A DNA stretch of 64,000 nt from Bacteroidota bacterium (GCA_016787485.1 JAEUUL010000024.1:124001-188000); one strand, 5' to 3'; shown: positions 1 to 10,161, counted from the stretch's first letter. The notes: generated by a model from the sequence alone, not told the origin. Program-made: numbers and translations.

Positions 1-1021
1 GGTCGCTGTTTACAATATCTATCAGTTGCTGCAGGGTATGTTTGCCGTCGCCGGTCACAGCGGCGGGTGTGCGTATAGCGGCACATACAAATTTGTAATT
101 GATGACCAGCACCCGGTGGTCTCTGCCTGTTATGAATTTTTCGCAGATGACCGCACGTGAGTATTGTTTGGCAGCGGCCATTGCCTCCAGTGCCTCCTCC
201 CATGTATTGATGTTGGTGGTAGCACCCTTGCCATGGTTTCCATTCACCGGTTTTAACACTACAGGATATCCTATGCGGTTGATTACCCTTTCCAGATCGA
301 TGTCGTCATAGATTATGGTACCGCGGGGCACGGGTATTTGCGCTGCCTCCAGCAGGTTCTTGGTTTCTTCCTTGTCACAGGCTATTTCTACGGCAATGCT
401 GCTGGTACTGCTGGCAATGGTAGCCCGTATGCGTTTCTGGTTCACACCATAGCCCAGCTGCACAAGACTGTGCCTGTTCAGCCGGATATATGGTATTTTT
501 CTGCGAATGGCTTCTTCTACGATACAACCGGTGGAAGGACCCAGCCTTTCTTCTTCCCGGATTTCCCTCAGTTTCTGTATTTCGTAATCCAAGTCAAATG
601 GTTCACCGGCTATCAAAGCCTCGGCAATACGCACACTGGCTTTGGCTGCATGGATTCCCGCCTTGGCTTCGTAATAACTGAAAACCACATGGTACACTCC
701 TTCCCTGCCCCCATCGCGTGTGCGGCCGAATCCACACTCCATGCCTGCGAGGGTTTGCAGTTCCAGGGCGATGTGTTCTATTACATGCCCCATCCAGGTG
801 CCATGTTCCACCCGCTTGAAAAAACCACCCTCATGTCCTTCCGAACAGCGGTGTGTGTACAAGGAAGGCATAAGGGCCTTCATGCGTTCCAGAAAACCAT
901 CTATTTTGTTTGTTGGCCTTTGTTCCAACTCTCCAATGTCCAGGAGCATGACAATGAGTTTGTGTCTTTTCACACTCCAGTAGTTGGGGCCGTTCATTAC
1001 TTTGATATCCAGAATCTGCAT
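1..1021 (-). CDS. cphA: Cyanophycin synthetase, N-terminal part (cut by window edge)
   Basis: Reading the complement from the ATG at 1021 gives about 340 codons with no stop, running off the left edge. It begins MQILDIKVMNGPNYWS, the conserved opening of cyanophycin synthetase, followed by the N-terminal domain (HVIEHIALELQ, then GMECGFGRTRD) and the start of the ATP-grasp domain (IGYPVVLKPVNGNHGKG near residue 255). The family makes cyanophycin, a cytoplasmic nitrogen and carbon reserve, by ATP-dependent addition of Asp to the backbone and Arg to side chains. The C-terminal Mur-ligase-like domain lies outside the window. The cyanophycinase gene at 2619 and the isoaspartyl peptidase at 10213 support the assignment. 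Confidence 0.95.
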   Translation of the reverse strand, partial: MQILDIKVMNGPNYWSVKRHKLIVMLLDIGELEQRPTNKIDGFLERMKALMPSLYTHRCSEGHEGGFFKRVEHGTWMGHVIEHIALELQTLAGMECGFGRTRDGGREGVYHVVFSYYEAKAGIHAAKASVRIAEALIAGEPFDLDYEIQKLREIREEERLGPSTGCIVEEAIRRKIPYIRLNRHSLVQLGYGVNQKRIRATIASSTSSIAVEIACDKEETKNLLEAAQIPVPRGTIIYDDIDLERVINRIGYPVVLKPVNGNHGKGATTNINTWEEALEAMAAAKQYSRAVICEKFITGRDHRVLVINYKFVCAAIRTPAAVTGDGKHTLQQLIDIVNSD

Positions 1022-1172
1022 GGGTAAAATCGGGTTAGGGCTGCAATTTAGAAAGATTTCCTTCAGTTCAATCTCCCGGCCAGGCGAAACTGAACAATTT
1101 GATTGGCAAAGCTGTAAAACACCTGTAATTTCCTGCCTTTGAAAACTGAGGGTGTTTAGGTATCATTGTGCT

Positions 1173-2480
1173 ATGAAAATGAGAATAGTCTTGCTCTTTG
1201 CAGCCTTGGCGACATCTGCAGCGAATGCCCAGATTGTGAACCCGGGTGCTGTGCTGAAACGCAATGTTGAAAACCGTGTCAACAGCAAAATCGACCGTGG
1301 CATCAATCAGGGACTGGACCAGGTAGAGAAAGATGCAAAGAATTCCAACAAGAAAACGGATACTGCTGCTGGCAAAAAAGGCGCATCCTCTGGAAACGGA
1401 CAATCCAAAACACAGGGCGCATTGGGATCACAGGGCTCTTTGATATCCTACAGCAAATTCGATTTTATTCCCGGTGAAAAAATTCTGGTGACCGATCAAT
1501 TCACTGAAACCAGCATCGGTGATTTCCCCGTAAACTGGAACACCAACAGCACCGGTGAAATTGTAAATGTGGATGGAAAAACAGGCAAATGGTTTTCCCT
1601 GTCCAAAGAAGGAACATGGCTGCAGGAAGACATCAATTCACTGCCGGAAAATTTCACCTATCAGTTCAAACTCATGTGCAATCCGGAGTTCAGTTACTAC
1701 TCCACTGCCCTCAATCTGGTATTTGCCAAACTGGCGAATCCGGCCAGCGATTTTAACAAATGGAAGAATTACAGTCATCCCGGATCGGCAGTGACACTGC
1801 AGTTTCACCCCACCGACGCTGGCGGACAGAACGGAACGGCCGGTTATATTCTTTACTCCAATGGCACAGAAACCATGAAAAACACCGTAACGACCCCAAA
1901 ATTTCATGCCAAAACCGCCAATTATGTGGAAGTGAGCATCTGGCGGCAAAAGACCAGACTGAGGGTATATCTGAATGATGAAAAGGTGATAGACCTGCCA
2001 AAGGCTTTCAGCACAGACGTGTCTTATAACAGTGCCGTTTTCTGGACTGCCGGCACGCACCAGAGCACGGACCGGTATCTGATTTCGGATATACGTCTGG
2101 CTATTGGTGCCCCGGATACCCGTAATAAACTCATTACCGAAGGCAAATTTGTTACACGCGGCATCCGTTTCGACTCTGGCAGCGACCAGATAAAGCCAGA
2201 AAGCTATGGCACCCTGAAAGAGATTGGCAATGTGTTGAAAGAAAATCCGGATGTGAATATCCGCATCGTAGGGCACACAGACAGTGACGGCGAAGCGGAA
2301 GCCAACCTGAAACTTTCTGAAAAAAGGGCAGCAGCAATAAAAAATGCACTCGTATCTGAATTTGGCATCGAAAAAACCCGCATGGAAACTGAGGGCAAAG
2401 GAGAATCAGAACCTGCTGATGTGAACACCACCGAATCAGGCAAAGCCAACAACCGCAGGGTTGAGTTTATACGGAAATAG
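1173..2480 (+). CDS. OmpA-family outer-membrane/peptidoglycan-binding protein
   Basis: 435 aa. A signal peptide (MKMRIVLLFAALATSAANAQ) is followed by a Lys/Asn/Ser-rich low-complexity stretch, a long middle region of beta character (about residues 85-325) and a C-terminal OmpA domain from about residue 330. The last has VGHTDSDGEAEANLKLSEKR and NNRRVEF, the peptidoglycan-binding fold. The ATG at 1173 is preferred over an in-frame GTG at 1152 because it starts directly at the signal peptide; TATCATTG, one base from TAnnTTTG, ends 4 nt before it. The gene sits divergently from cphA and upstream of cphB, with no obvious link to cyanophycin. The middle region resembles a concanavalin-type lectin fold only loosely, so its ligand is unknown. 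Confidence 0.85.
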   Translation: MKMRIVLLFAALATSAANAQIVNPGAVLKRNVENRVNSKIDRGINQGLDQVEKDAKNSNKKTDTAAGKKGASSGNGQSKTQGALGSQGSLISYSKFDFIPGEKILVTDQFTETSIGDFPVNWNTNSTGEIVNVDGKTGKWFSLSKEGTWLQEDINSLPENFTYQFKLMCNPEFSYYSTALNLVFAKLANPASDFNKWKNYSHPGSAVTLQFHPTDAGGQNGTAGYILYSNGTETMKNTVTTPKFHAKTANYVEVSIWRQKTRLRVYLNDEKVIDLPKAFSTDVSYNSAVFWTAGTHQSTDRYLISDIRLAIGAPDTRNKLITEGKFVTRGIRFDSGSDQIKPESYGTLKEIGNVLKENPDVNIRIVGHTDSDGEAEANLKLSEKRAAAIKNALVSEFGIEKTRMETEGKGESEPADVNTTESGKANNRRVEFIRK

Positions 2481-2597
2481 TTTTTCAGGTATGCCAATGA
2501 ATGGGAATGAGCCTCCCGGGCCACCGCCATTCCTCAGGTATTATCTGTATGTGAATGCTTTGTGGTTATCTGTATTTCATGACCAGAAGTATAGCCC

Positions 2598-2605
2598 TAA
2601 CTTTG
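2598..2605 (+). promoter_or_regulatory. TAnnTTTG -7 element upstream of cphB
   Basis: TAACTTTG matches the Bacteroidota -7 consensus exactly and ends 13 nt before the cphB ATG, predicting a leader of only a few nucleotides. No good -33 TTTG is visible. Confidence 0.5.
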
Positions 2606-2618
2606 CCTGCTGTATCCC

Positions 2619-3494
2619 ATGCAACCCAAAGGAATTCTGATCCCTGTAGGTGGAGCCGAGGACAAAGGCACAGACCTGGAAGCCGGTATCATAGAACGCA
2701 ACCGATTGCACTTCTTTGAAATAGGCATTCTTAAAACCATAACTTCCCTTTTACCAACCGGACCTGAATCGAGAATTGAGGTTATTACCACCGCCAGCAT
2801 GATTCCCGACGAGGTAGCAGAGAATTACACCTCCGCTTTTCACAAGCTTGGATTCGACAACGTGGGCCATATGCGCATCAGAACCCGCGAAGACGTGCCA
2901 CAGTATATGGACCGCTTGCAAACCTGCCATTGCATTATGTTTTCCGGTGGCAACCAGTTGCGGCTTTCTTCCATATTCGGGGGTACAGCGTTTCTTGATT
3001 TGCTGCGGCAGCGGTATGAGCAGGAAGTATTTGTAGTGGCAGGCACCAGCGCCGGAGCCATGGCCATGAGCAACAATATGATTTACGAAGGCAATGCGGG
3101 CCGCGCCCACCTGAAAGGTGAAGTGCGGATGACCACAGGACTGGGCTTCATGAATCACGTGATCATCGACAGCCATTTCGACAAACGCGGACGGTTCAGC
3201 CGGCTGGCGCAGGCAGTAGCTTCCAATCCCGGAGCCATCGGCATCGGACTGGGGGAAGATACCGGAATCATTGTGCGGAATGGAGCAGACATTGAAGCCA
3301 TTGGCAGCGGTGCTGTAACCGTAGTGGATGGCCGGAATATACTCCATAACAACATTGCAGATATTGAATTCGGCACCCCTATCAGCGTTGAAAATCTGAT
3401 TGTACACATTCTCAGCAAAGGCAATAGTTACAACATTCAGAGTCATGTCTATTTTGCCGGCGAAATGAGTCAGGCAAATACCGATCTGGATTAG
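2619..3494 (+). CDS. cphB: Cyanophycinase
   Basis: 291 aa, of typical family length, cytoplasmic with no signal peptide. It belongs to the serine-type S51 peptidase-like family that releases beta-Asp-Arg dipeptides from cyanophycin. The nucleophile elbow GTSAGAMAMS places the catalytic Ser at residue 144; IPVGGAEDKG at the N terminus and the FSGGNQLRLS segment (about 108-117) are also family hallmarks. The ATG at 2619 has a TAnnTTTG box 13 nt upstream. It lies 1.6 kb from cphA, which is transcribed divergently, so synthesis and breakdown can be controlled separately. The product would be hydrolysed by the isoaspartyl peptidase at 10213. Confidence 0.95.
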   Translation: MQPKGILIPVGGAEDKGTDLEAGIIERNRLHFFEIGILKTITSLLPTGPESRIEVITTASMIPDEVAENYTSAFHKLGFDNVGHMRIRTREDVPQYMDRLQTCHCIMFSGGNQLRLSSIFGGTAFLDLLRQRYEQEVFVVAGTSAGAMAMSNNMIYEGNAGRAHLKGEVRMTTGLGFMNHVIIDSHFDKRGRFSRLAQAVASNPGAIGIGLGEDTGIIVRNGADIEAIGSGAVTVVDGRNILHNNIADIEFGTPISVENLIVHILSKGNSYNIQSHVYFAGEMSQANTDLD

Positions 3495-3585
3495 AATCCA
3501 CTCTTTCCTGCCGGGCATGCAATTCAAAAACCCGGAACGGCATTTCACAACCTGAAACGGGCAGGAAAGTCCGTATCATGCATAT

Positions 3586-6500
3586 TTGCATATTCGCGTG
3601 CTAAAAACCTTCAGCATATGGCTCACAGTATTGGGTTGCCTGCACGGGCAACTGAAAGCTCAAACTGCGGGGGCCTGGCATCTAACGGATGCGGACGGAC
3701 TGCCCAGCAATACCGTGTATCAGATTACGGAAGATCGCAACGGGTATATTTTACTGGGTACTGCCGCCGGTTTGGTGCGATTTAACGGATTTGCCTTTGA
3801 GACCATTAAGAACCAATCGGCCCGGAGTGCAGATGCCAGTTCACTGCAAATGGACAAAAAAGGTCGCCTATGGTTCAGCAATTTCAACCATGAATTGTTC
3901 AGGTTAAACACCAATGGAGCAATTGAAAAAATCGCTGGTATTGATGTAAGCAATTTCAATGCTCAGGGCCAATTTGTAGCAGACGCGAAAGGTTACATCT
4001 GGTTCAACAGCCGGGATCGGTTATATGTGATGGATGGCGATAACCTGCAAATCAGGGAACATCCCTCTCTGGCCCTGATATCCGGCTCCTGGAATATTCT
4101 CGAAGGCCGTGGCATCATCAACACCAATCCGGAGGTGCGCATCTATCCATTTGGAAGCAAGTATCCTGAAATTATTGTGCCCCAGGATTTAAAATTCAAT
4201 CCCGCGGTAAAATTGCCAAAGCCCATCATAATATACGATTTAAAGCGGAAATTTTTGGTGCAGAGTTTATTTCCGGTTCCTCATGTGCCCGAAGGTTTGC
4301 AAACCCTTGATCTGAACCAATTCAGCCACGAAGGGAATGTGCAAAACCTGTGTATGCTGAGTGACAGCAGTTTGTGGATTTGTACTTCACGGGGTATACA
4401 GGTATTTGATTCCCATGGAAAACCCAAATATAACGGACGTATACTTTTCAAAGGAAAAAACATGAGCAACGCCTATCGTGACAGCCGTGGAAATTTTTGG
4501 GTGTCATCCCTTACAGATGGCCTGTTTATGGTAAGCAACTTTGATGTCGAAAGTGAAGTTTGGTACAATGAATGGCACGAGAGTAACGGCATCAGTCACT
4601 TACGGGTCCACAACAATCAATTGTTGATGGGAACACAGGATGGTACCCTGATAAAAATGGATAAAGATGGCCATGAAACCCACTGGAAAACCGGAATAAA
4701 CCGAAGTATTTATCACATCTTTCCATTGCCAGGTGGCGGGTACGTGCTGAATCTGAATTATTATCCGGCAGAAGGGTCTTTTCACCGTGAAATCAGTATT
4801 TTAAGTGCACCAAAAGGTTTTATTGTTTCTGGTGATGAAATGATTTACAGCAACAATGCCGGATTAAGGCGTGAAAAATTGTCCAGGTTAAAGGGTGATA
4901 ATCAGGAAATAGTGGCAACGGAATTTACCATGGAATGGAGAAATGCATTCAATTCCATTGTTAAGAGTGAACGCCTGAGGTTGGGAAATCAACTTTTGAA
5001 CGGACGCGGAGGAAGATTGTTTCAAGACAGCAAAGGAAGAATCTGGATTGGCAGCAGTGCAGGAATATACTGGCTGAATATGCAGGACAAGCGGCTTACG
5101 CGCATAGAATTAACCCCAGGCAGTCAGGCCATGGCACAAGATTTTGCCGAAGACAGCGATGGACATATCTGGATAGCAGTGGCCAACGAAGGAATTGTGG
5201 AATGGACCGCAAAAGGAATAGGCAGAAAATATGGTCTTTCCAACGGATTGCTGAGTGTAAATTCAAAACGCCTGCTGTGGGCCGGAGGCAGACTCTGGAT
5301 TGCATCCGCAGAAGGGTTGAATGCTTTGAATCCTGCAAACAACAAACTGCAGAACTACCGCATTTCAGACGGGTTGATATCCAATGACATTCAGGATATC
5401 GCATTTTTCAATGACCGGATTTGGGTTGCCACGTTCAAGGGGGTCAACCATTTTCCGGCAACCTTTGAATCAGATAACCCTTATCCACCCGTGTTGTTTG
5501 TCAATCTGGTGAGTGTAAACGGCAAGACTTTGGCATTGAAAAACGGGCAGCTTCAAACATTAAAATCAGATGAAAACAATGTGGAATTTCATTTCGAAGC
5601 CCTGAATTATAAAAGCAGAAATTTATTGACCTACCGGTACAGATTGCGCGGACAAAGCGACAACTGGGTGGTAATTCCCGGCAGCACAGGCCACGTATTG
5701 TTTCAGGGACTTCCTCCGGGCGATTACATCTTTGAACTGTTGGCATACAATGACAAAGGAGTATCAACAGAAAAAGCGGCCATTGTGCGATTTACCATTA
5801 CGGAAATTCTCTGGAAAAAGGCCTGGTTCTGGATGGTGCTTGTCCTTACTGTTGCTGCAGTGGGCTTTGTTTTGTGGCGCAGGCAACAATTGGAAATTCA
5901 GAAAAAACTCAATCTGGAAAATGAATTGCGGCTCAGTCAGCTTGCCAGCCTGAAATCGCAGATGAATCCGCATTTCATGTTCAACGCCCTCAACAGTATT
6001 CAGGATTTCATATTGCTGAACGACAAAACCAGTGCAAATACTTTTTTGGGTAAATTCAGTGACATGATGAGGCTGGTACTGGACATGAGCAACCAGGCGG
6101 ATATACCGGTCTCAGCAGAACTGCGCGCCATTCAATTGTATCTCGATCTGGAATCTCTGAGGTTTGAAGAGAATTTCACCTACAATATACAGGTAGACCC
6201 CACGCTGGATATAACAGACTGGCGCATACCGTCAATGATTATCCAGCCATTCGTGGAAAATGCCATTAAGCATGGACTGCTGCACAAGCGGGGTACACGC
6301 GAACTGGACATACAATTTGCACCGGGACCCAGACCTTCTACACTTAAGGTTACCATAGAAGACAATGGTGTGGGAAGAAAAGAAGCCGGAAGAATACAGG
6401 CAAGCCGGGTCAACCGGCATAGCTCATTTGCCACAGGTGCCACGCAACGAAGACTCGAGTTGCTGAACAGGAACCAGCCCGATTTTATCACCCTGAAGTA

Positions 6501-6597
6501 CGATGACCTGCTTGATACCGGCAATCAGCCTGCAGGAACGAGGGTGACATTGATTATCCCCATGAACTCAATTAAAAACGCACAAAACAAAAGTTAA
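3586..6597 (+). CDS. Beta-propeller sensor histidine kinase, LytS/YehU type
   Basis: About 1000 aa. Signal sequence, then a periplasmic two-component-regulator propeller with repeats such as DRNGYILLGTAAGLVRFNG and DSKGRIWIGSSAGIYWLN (about 30-640), a Y_Y_Y immunoglobulin-like domain (to about 725), one membrane helix (about 745-765), and a cytoplasmic His_kinase domain. The phospho-acceptor His is in NPHFMFNALNS near residue 795, with N-box FVENAIKHGL near 890. No in-frame ATG exists near the start: the frame opens with TTG at 3586 or GTG at 3598, both leaving a plausible signal peptide ending LKAQ. It is followed after 10 nt by its likely partner, the LytTR regulator. The stimulus is unknown. 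Confidence 0.92.
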   Translation: MHIRVLKTFSIWLTVLGCLHGQLKAQTAGAWHLTDADGLPSNTVYQITEDRNGYILLGTAAGLVRFNGFAFETIKNQSARSADASSLQMDKKGRLWFSNFNHELFRLNTNGAIEKIAGIDVSNFNAQGQFVADAKGYIWFNSRDRLYVMDGDNLQIREHPSLALISGSWNILEGRGIINTNPEVRIYPFGSKYPEIIVPQDLKFNPAVKLPKPIIIYDLKRKFLVQSLFPVPHVPEGLQTLDLNQFSHEGNVQNLCMLSDSSLWICTSRGIQVFDSHGKPKYNGRILFKGKNMSNAYRDSRGNFWVSSLTDGLFMVSNFDVESEVWYNEWHESNGISHLRVHNNQLLMGTQDGTLIKMDKDGHETHWKTGINRSIYHIFPLPGGGYVLNLNYYPAEGSFHREISILSAPKGFIVSGDEMIYSNNAGLRREKLSRLKGDNQEIVATEFTMEWRNAFNSIVKSERLRLGNQLLNGRGGRLFQDSKGRIWIGSSAGIYWLNMQDKRLTRIELTPGSQAMAQDFAEDSDGHIWIAVANEGIVEWTAKGIGRKYGLSNGLLSVNSKRLLWAGGRLWIASAEGLNALNPANNKLQNYRISDGLISNDIQDIAFFNDRIWVATFKGVNHFPATFESDNPYPPVLFVNLVSVNGKTLALKNGQLQTLKSDENNVEFHFEALNYKSRNLLTYRYRLRGQSDNWVVIPGSTGHVLFQGLPPGDYIFELLAYNDKGVSTEKAAIVRFTITEILWKKAWFWMVLVLTVAAVGFVLWRRQQLEIQKKLNLENELRLSQLASLKSQMNPHFMFNALNSIQDFILLNDKTSANTFLGKFSDMMRLVLDMSNQADIPVSAELRAIQLYLDLESLRFEENFTYNIQVDPTLDITDWRIPSMIIQPFVENAIKHGLLHKRGTRELDIQFAPGPRPSTLKVTIEDNGVGRKEAGRIQASRVNRHSSFATGATQRRLELLNRNQPDFITLKYDDLLDTGNQPAGTRVTLIIPMNSIKNAQNKS

Positions 6598-6607
6598 AAA
6601 TACCACC

Positions 6608-7354
6608 ATGAAAGCGGTAATTATTGAAGATGAAATAAAGGCAAGACGCATACTGCAAACGCTGCTGGAAGAACACTGTCCGGATGTACAGGTGGCAGAT
6701 GCTGTGGGAGATGTACCCAATGGTGTGAAAGCAATTATGAAACACAAACCGGATGTGGTTTTTCTGGACATCGAACTGCCGGGATTCAGCGGATTTGAAC
6801 TCGCTGATTTTATCGAGGACATCCAATTTGAAATCATATTTACAACTGCATATGATCATTATGCCTTGCAGGCCTTTGCCATGTCTGCCGTGGATTATCT
6901 GCTGAAACCCATACAAATAACCCAATTGAAAAGTGCGGTGGAAAAAGCCAAAAAACGATTGGGATTACAAAGTGCCGAAAAATTAAAGGCCCTTAAAGAC
7001 AACCTGAGTATAAACGGGCCCCGCAGAATTGCCCTGCCGGTGGCGGAGGGATTTCTTTTTGTAGACCAGAATGAGATTGTATACATGGAGGCAGACAATA
7101 CATATACGACCATTTATTTTCACAATGGCAGTAAAACGCTGGTGAGCCGCAGCCTTGGCGAATTCGTTGAACTGATCGATTCGCCCGACTTTTACAAACC
7201 CCACCGCAGTTATTACGTTAATCTGAACCATATACGACAGTACAACAAAGCTGAAGGCGGACATCTGCTTATGGACAACGGCCATACAGTTTATATTGCC
7301 CGGGATAAGAAGAATGAATTTCTGGAATTGATGCAGCAGCGTGGCATGAAATAA
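6608..7354 (+). CDS. LytTR-family response regulator
   Basis: 248 aa. A receiver domain (1-120) with acidic pocket IEDE and phospho-acceptor Asp54 in VFLDIELPG, Thr/Lys switch residues (TTAYD, LLKPI), and a LytTR DNA-binding domain (about 140-245) with HRSYYVNLNHI. Family members bind DNA as dimers after phosphorylation. The start is 10 nt after the kinase stop, so the two form an operon. No target operators were recognised; the T9SS cargo gene immediately downstream is a possible target only by position. Confidence 0.95.
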   Translation: MKAVIIEDEIKARRILQTLLEEHCPDVQVADAVGDVPNGVKAIMKHKPDVVFLDIELPGFSGFELADFIEDIQFEIIFTTAYDHYALQAFAMSAVDYLLKPIQITQLKSAVEKAKKRLGLQSAEKLKALKDNLSINGPRRIALPVAEGFLFVDQNEIVYMEADNTYTTIYFHNGSKTLVSRSLGEFVELIDSPDFYKPHRSYYVNLNHIRQYNKAEGGHLLMDNGHTVYIARDKKNEFLELMQQRGMK

Positions 7355-7480
7355 TGCAATTGCAGATTTACAGATAAACAACACCCATTCACTGCCTCAT
7401 TCAGGCATTTCACAAACTGAATTCATACGGGTTTTTTATTTAAATGACCTTTGAATTCAGAAAACAATCATTCCTGAACA

Positions 7481-9238
7481 ATGAAAAACTGTACCAAATT
7501 CTTCTTCATTCTGGCCGGATTCAATTTTGCGGTCATGGCAAAAGCACAAGGTTGGAAAACCTTACACACCACATCCGGTACCGGAGAAAAAATCTCACTC
7601 GCAGAGGGTTATTCCGGAGAAATCTACATGGGTTTCCGCGATTATTTCAAGGGAAAAACCAATGTAAAAAAATACATGAACGGGCAATGGTCCTGGGTAG
7701 GCGACAGTGCATTCTGTCCGGAGTGGATTGGCAACATGAAACTCGCCATAGACAAGGATAGTATGCCTGTGGTAGCCTATACCGATATCAATAAAAAATA
7801 CCAGCTGACCGTAATGAAGTACAAAAACAACAAATGGGACACACTGGGTACACGCGGATTTACGGGCTTTACTTCAAACGGTGATTTCTCTATTGCCACC
7901 GGCAACGGAAATATATTTGTTTGCTACCAGCAATTCAATATCATCAAAGTATGGGTGTATAACCGCACCAACAATGCCTGGGATTATGTGGGAACAAACG
8001 GACAGGCGACTACAGGATTTCCATCCGGATGCGATTTAAATGTGTTTAACAGTAAGTTGTACCTGACCTACAGGGAAAATTCCGGGAAAAACATTGTGGC
8101 TTATGTAGATGCAGCATCTGCAAGTCCATCATCTGTATGGACCCAGCTGGGTACCTCCTTCGGATCAAGCCAGAACGGAGCCGCCCGCATTGTAAATGTA
8201 ATCGGTAACGAATTCATTGCAAACATCAATACCTCTTCCTATCTGAGCACATATATCCGTGGATTCGGAAGCTGGCAATCTCAGGCCAGCCTGCCTGTAA
8301 AGGTGAGCAGTTTCGACATCAAAGGCACAGGTGCAGACACCTTCCCCATCATCGCCATTACGGATGATGCATCCTATGGACGCATTTACCGCGGAAACAT
8401 CAGTTTTAAGTGGGACAGTCTGGGCAGCAGCAGCAAATTTACCAATGACAAATTGCAGGGTGCACCGGCCGTACTTGCCACCAAAGCACGCAACATTTTT
8501 GTTGCCTACCAGGATCAAACCACATGGAAAATTATTGTAAGACAATTCTGCGCGCCAGTTACAAACAACGCTGTGAGCTACGGTCTTACAAAAGTGCTGT
8601 GTCCCGGTACAACCAAAAAACTCTCCGCAGTAAACAATCTGGCCAGTGTAACCTGGTATAAAAACGACACATTGATTGCAGGTTCCGCCGGTGGCAGTTA
8701 TACAGTAACCAAACCCGGAACATACAAAGCATTATTGAAAAACATATGCGGTGATTCACTGTTCAGCAGCGATATTCAGATTACATTGTCTGCGCTGATA
8801 AAACCGGTGGTTGCAATAAACGGCAGCACACTGACCGTACAGAACAATGGCTACAGTGGCATCATTTGGCAGCTGAACAAAACGGATATATCCGGAGCAA
8901 ATGCTTACACCTATACCCCTTCGGCAAGCGGATCATTCCGTGTAGTTGTCGCCAATTCAGACCTGTGTTTCGACTCGTCCGAGGCGGTGAATTTCTGGAT
9001 GGCAGGCACCCGGATTCTGAACATTGGAAACCTGACATTATACCCCAACCCTGTACAGAACAAACTCATTGTGAACCTGGCAGGAAATGAACTGGTATGT
9101 ATTTCTGATTATGCGGGTAAAACAGTGTGGAACGAAAAAGTTTCCGGTACTGCAGAAATAAATACTGCAGCATGGCCGGCCGGCATCTACCTGCTGAAAA
9201 CCAGCAGTGGCACAGCCGGAAAGATTATCAAACAGTAA
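7481..9238 (+). CDS. Secreted protein with C-terminal T9SS type A sorting domain
   Basis: 585 aa. Signal peptide (MKNCTKFFFILAGFNFAVMAKAQ), then a repeat-rich region of about 340 aa with blades of the kind DTLGTRGFTGFTSNGDFSIA (probable propeller), two PKD/Ig-like segments (about 355-500) and a C-terminal sorting domain beginning LTLYPNPVQNKLIVN and ending AGIYLLKTSSGTAGKIIKQ. In Bacteroidota this tail directs export through the type IX secretion system and surface attachment or release. No catalytic motif was seen; an adhesive or binding role is an inference. A strong terminator follows. Confidence 0.9.
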   Translation: MKNCTKFFFILAGFNFAVMAKAQGWKTLHTTSGTGEKISLAEGYSGEIYMGFRDYFKGKTNVKKYMNGQWSWVGDSAFCPEWIGNMKLAIDKDSMPVVAYTDINKKYQLTVMKYKNNKWDTLGTRGFTGFTSNGDFSIATGNGNIFVCYQQFNIIKVWVYNRTNNAWDYVGTNGQATTGFPSGCDLNVFNSKLYLTYRENSGKNIVAYVDAASASPSSVWTQLGTSFGSSQNGAARIVNVIGNEFIANINTSSYLSTYIRGFGSWQSQASLPVKVSSFDIKGTGADTFPIIAITDDASYGRIYRGNISFKWDSLGSSSKFTNDKLQGAPAVLATKARNIFVAYQDQTTWKIIVRQFCAPVTNNAVSYGLTKVLCPGTTKKLSAVNNLASVTWYKNDTLIAGSAGGSYTVTKPGTYKALLKNICGDSLFSSDIQITLSALIKPVVAINGSTLTVQNNGYSGIIWQLNKTDISGANAYTYTPSASGSFRVVVANSDLCFDSSEAVNFWMAGTRILNIGNLTLYPNPVQNKLIVNLAGNELVCISDYAGKTVWNEKVSGTAEINTAAWPAGIYLLKTSSGTAGKIIKQ

Positions 9239-9260
9239 TTGTTTAGGTGTTGTTTGATGA

Positions 9261-9290
9261 AAAAAAGACCCGGATTGCTCCGGGTCTTTT
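9261..9290. terminator. Bidirectional rho-independent terminator
   Basis: A perfect stem AAAAGACCCGG / CCGGGTCTTTT with a short loop, flanked by A and T runs, lies between the converging T9SS gene and the lipoprotein gene at 9308. Confidence 0.85.
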
Positions 9291-9307
9291 GTATGTAATA
9301 GGGATAT

Positions 9308-9703
9308 TTAATCTTTTACTTTTCTGAACCTGTAATGATACTCTGTGCCATCCTCCAGTCGGAAAAAATCCAGGTTTCGGTTTGTTACAGAAAATGCGTA
9401 CAACATCCAGACTTTGATGTTTTGTCCTGCTGTATCTTTAAAATGCAGGTGAAGCTCATTGCTTGATTGCCAGAAAGTTCCTTTCCACTGCGCGCTGCCA
9501 TCGTCAAGGGCAAAAGAGTCGTGGTGAAAACGCAATTTCCATTCTGCCAAATCCTTTATCCGGGAAGAAGAAAATGTATTTGCCGGAGTACTCCAGGCTT
9601 TATTCAATTTCCATTCCCCATTTAACTGACGTGCGTCTTTTTCCATGGCATGCTTTGTACATGAAAAAAGGACAATGCCACACAAGAGCAGATATATCTT
9701 CAT
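9308..9703 (-). CDS. Small lipocalin-like lipoprotein
   Basis: 131 aa with a lipoprotein signal (LLCGIVLFSC, lipobox Cys about residue 15). The mature part starts with LNGEWKLNKA, the G-x-W opening seen in lipocalin-like Bacteroidota lipoproteins, and is predicted to be beta-rich. The start codon overlaps the stop of the upstream gene (TAATG), so the two are probably translationally coupled. Ligand and function unknown. Confidence 0.75.
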   Translation of the reverse strand: MKIYLLLCGIVLFSCTKHAMEKDARQLNGEWKLNKAWSTPANTFSSSRIKDLAEWKLRFHHDSFALDDGSAQWKGTFWQSSNELHLHFKDTAGQNIKVWMLYAFSVTNRNLDFFRLEDGTEYHYRFRKVKD

Positions 9704-10161
9704 TATTTTTTCAGTGTTAATCTTAATTCACCTTCAGGAGATTCTTCATATACGCGGATTTTGTCCCCTGTTCCGTACCATACTTCCCAGTATCTTTTCT
9801 CCTTTTCATTTCCTGCAGAATCCCGAATCGTTAAATGCACGGAATATTCCCCCCTGTCAACAAATAGTATTTCAAAATCTCCCCAAGCCAGCGAATCACC
9901 CTCTGCTGAACTGCGAATCCAGGTTTTGTCTCCGGCAAATCGTATTTGCTGACCCTCCCATTCTGGCTGTTTGCTCCCTTTGGGTATAAGTGCATTGGTC
10001 CATGGCCTGAGCTTTGCATTGGAAATCTGCCAGGTACCGGTAAGATTGCTGAGTATCCGGTTATACGTTTTTTCTCTGGAACAGCCACTGATCATGAACA
10101 GCGCGATACCAGCCATCAGGAGAACAGGACGCCGGGGATTGAAGATTTTGAAAGCCTTCAT
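9703..10161 (-). CDS. Small lipocalin-like lipoprotein
   Basis: 152 aa. Lipoprotein signal with lipobox ISGC (Cys about 27), then NLTGTWQISNAKLRPW, again the lipocalin-like G-x-W opening. It looks like a distant paralogue of the 9308 gene, with which it shares a TAATG overlap. TAGTTTTG (10176-10183 on the minus strand) is the likely -7 element. Function unknown. Confidence 0.75.
   Translation of the reverse strand: MKAFKIFNPRRPVLLMAGIALFMISGCSREKTYNRILSNLTGTWQISNAKLRPWTNALIPKGSKQPEWEGQQIRFAGDKTWIRSSAEGDSLAWGDFEILFVDRGEYSVHLTIRDSAGNEKEKRYWEVWYGTGDKIRVYEESPEGELRLTLKK

Noticed and set aside
338-1027. Long open frame on the plus strand
   Set aside because: It lies antisense to cphA, whose translation matches cyanophycin synthetase from its first residue; the plus-strand translation has no protein-like pattern.
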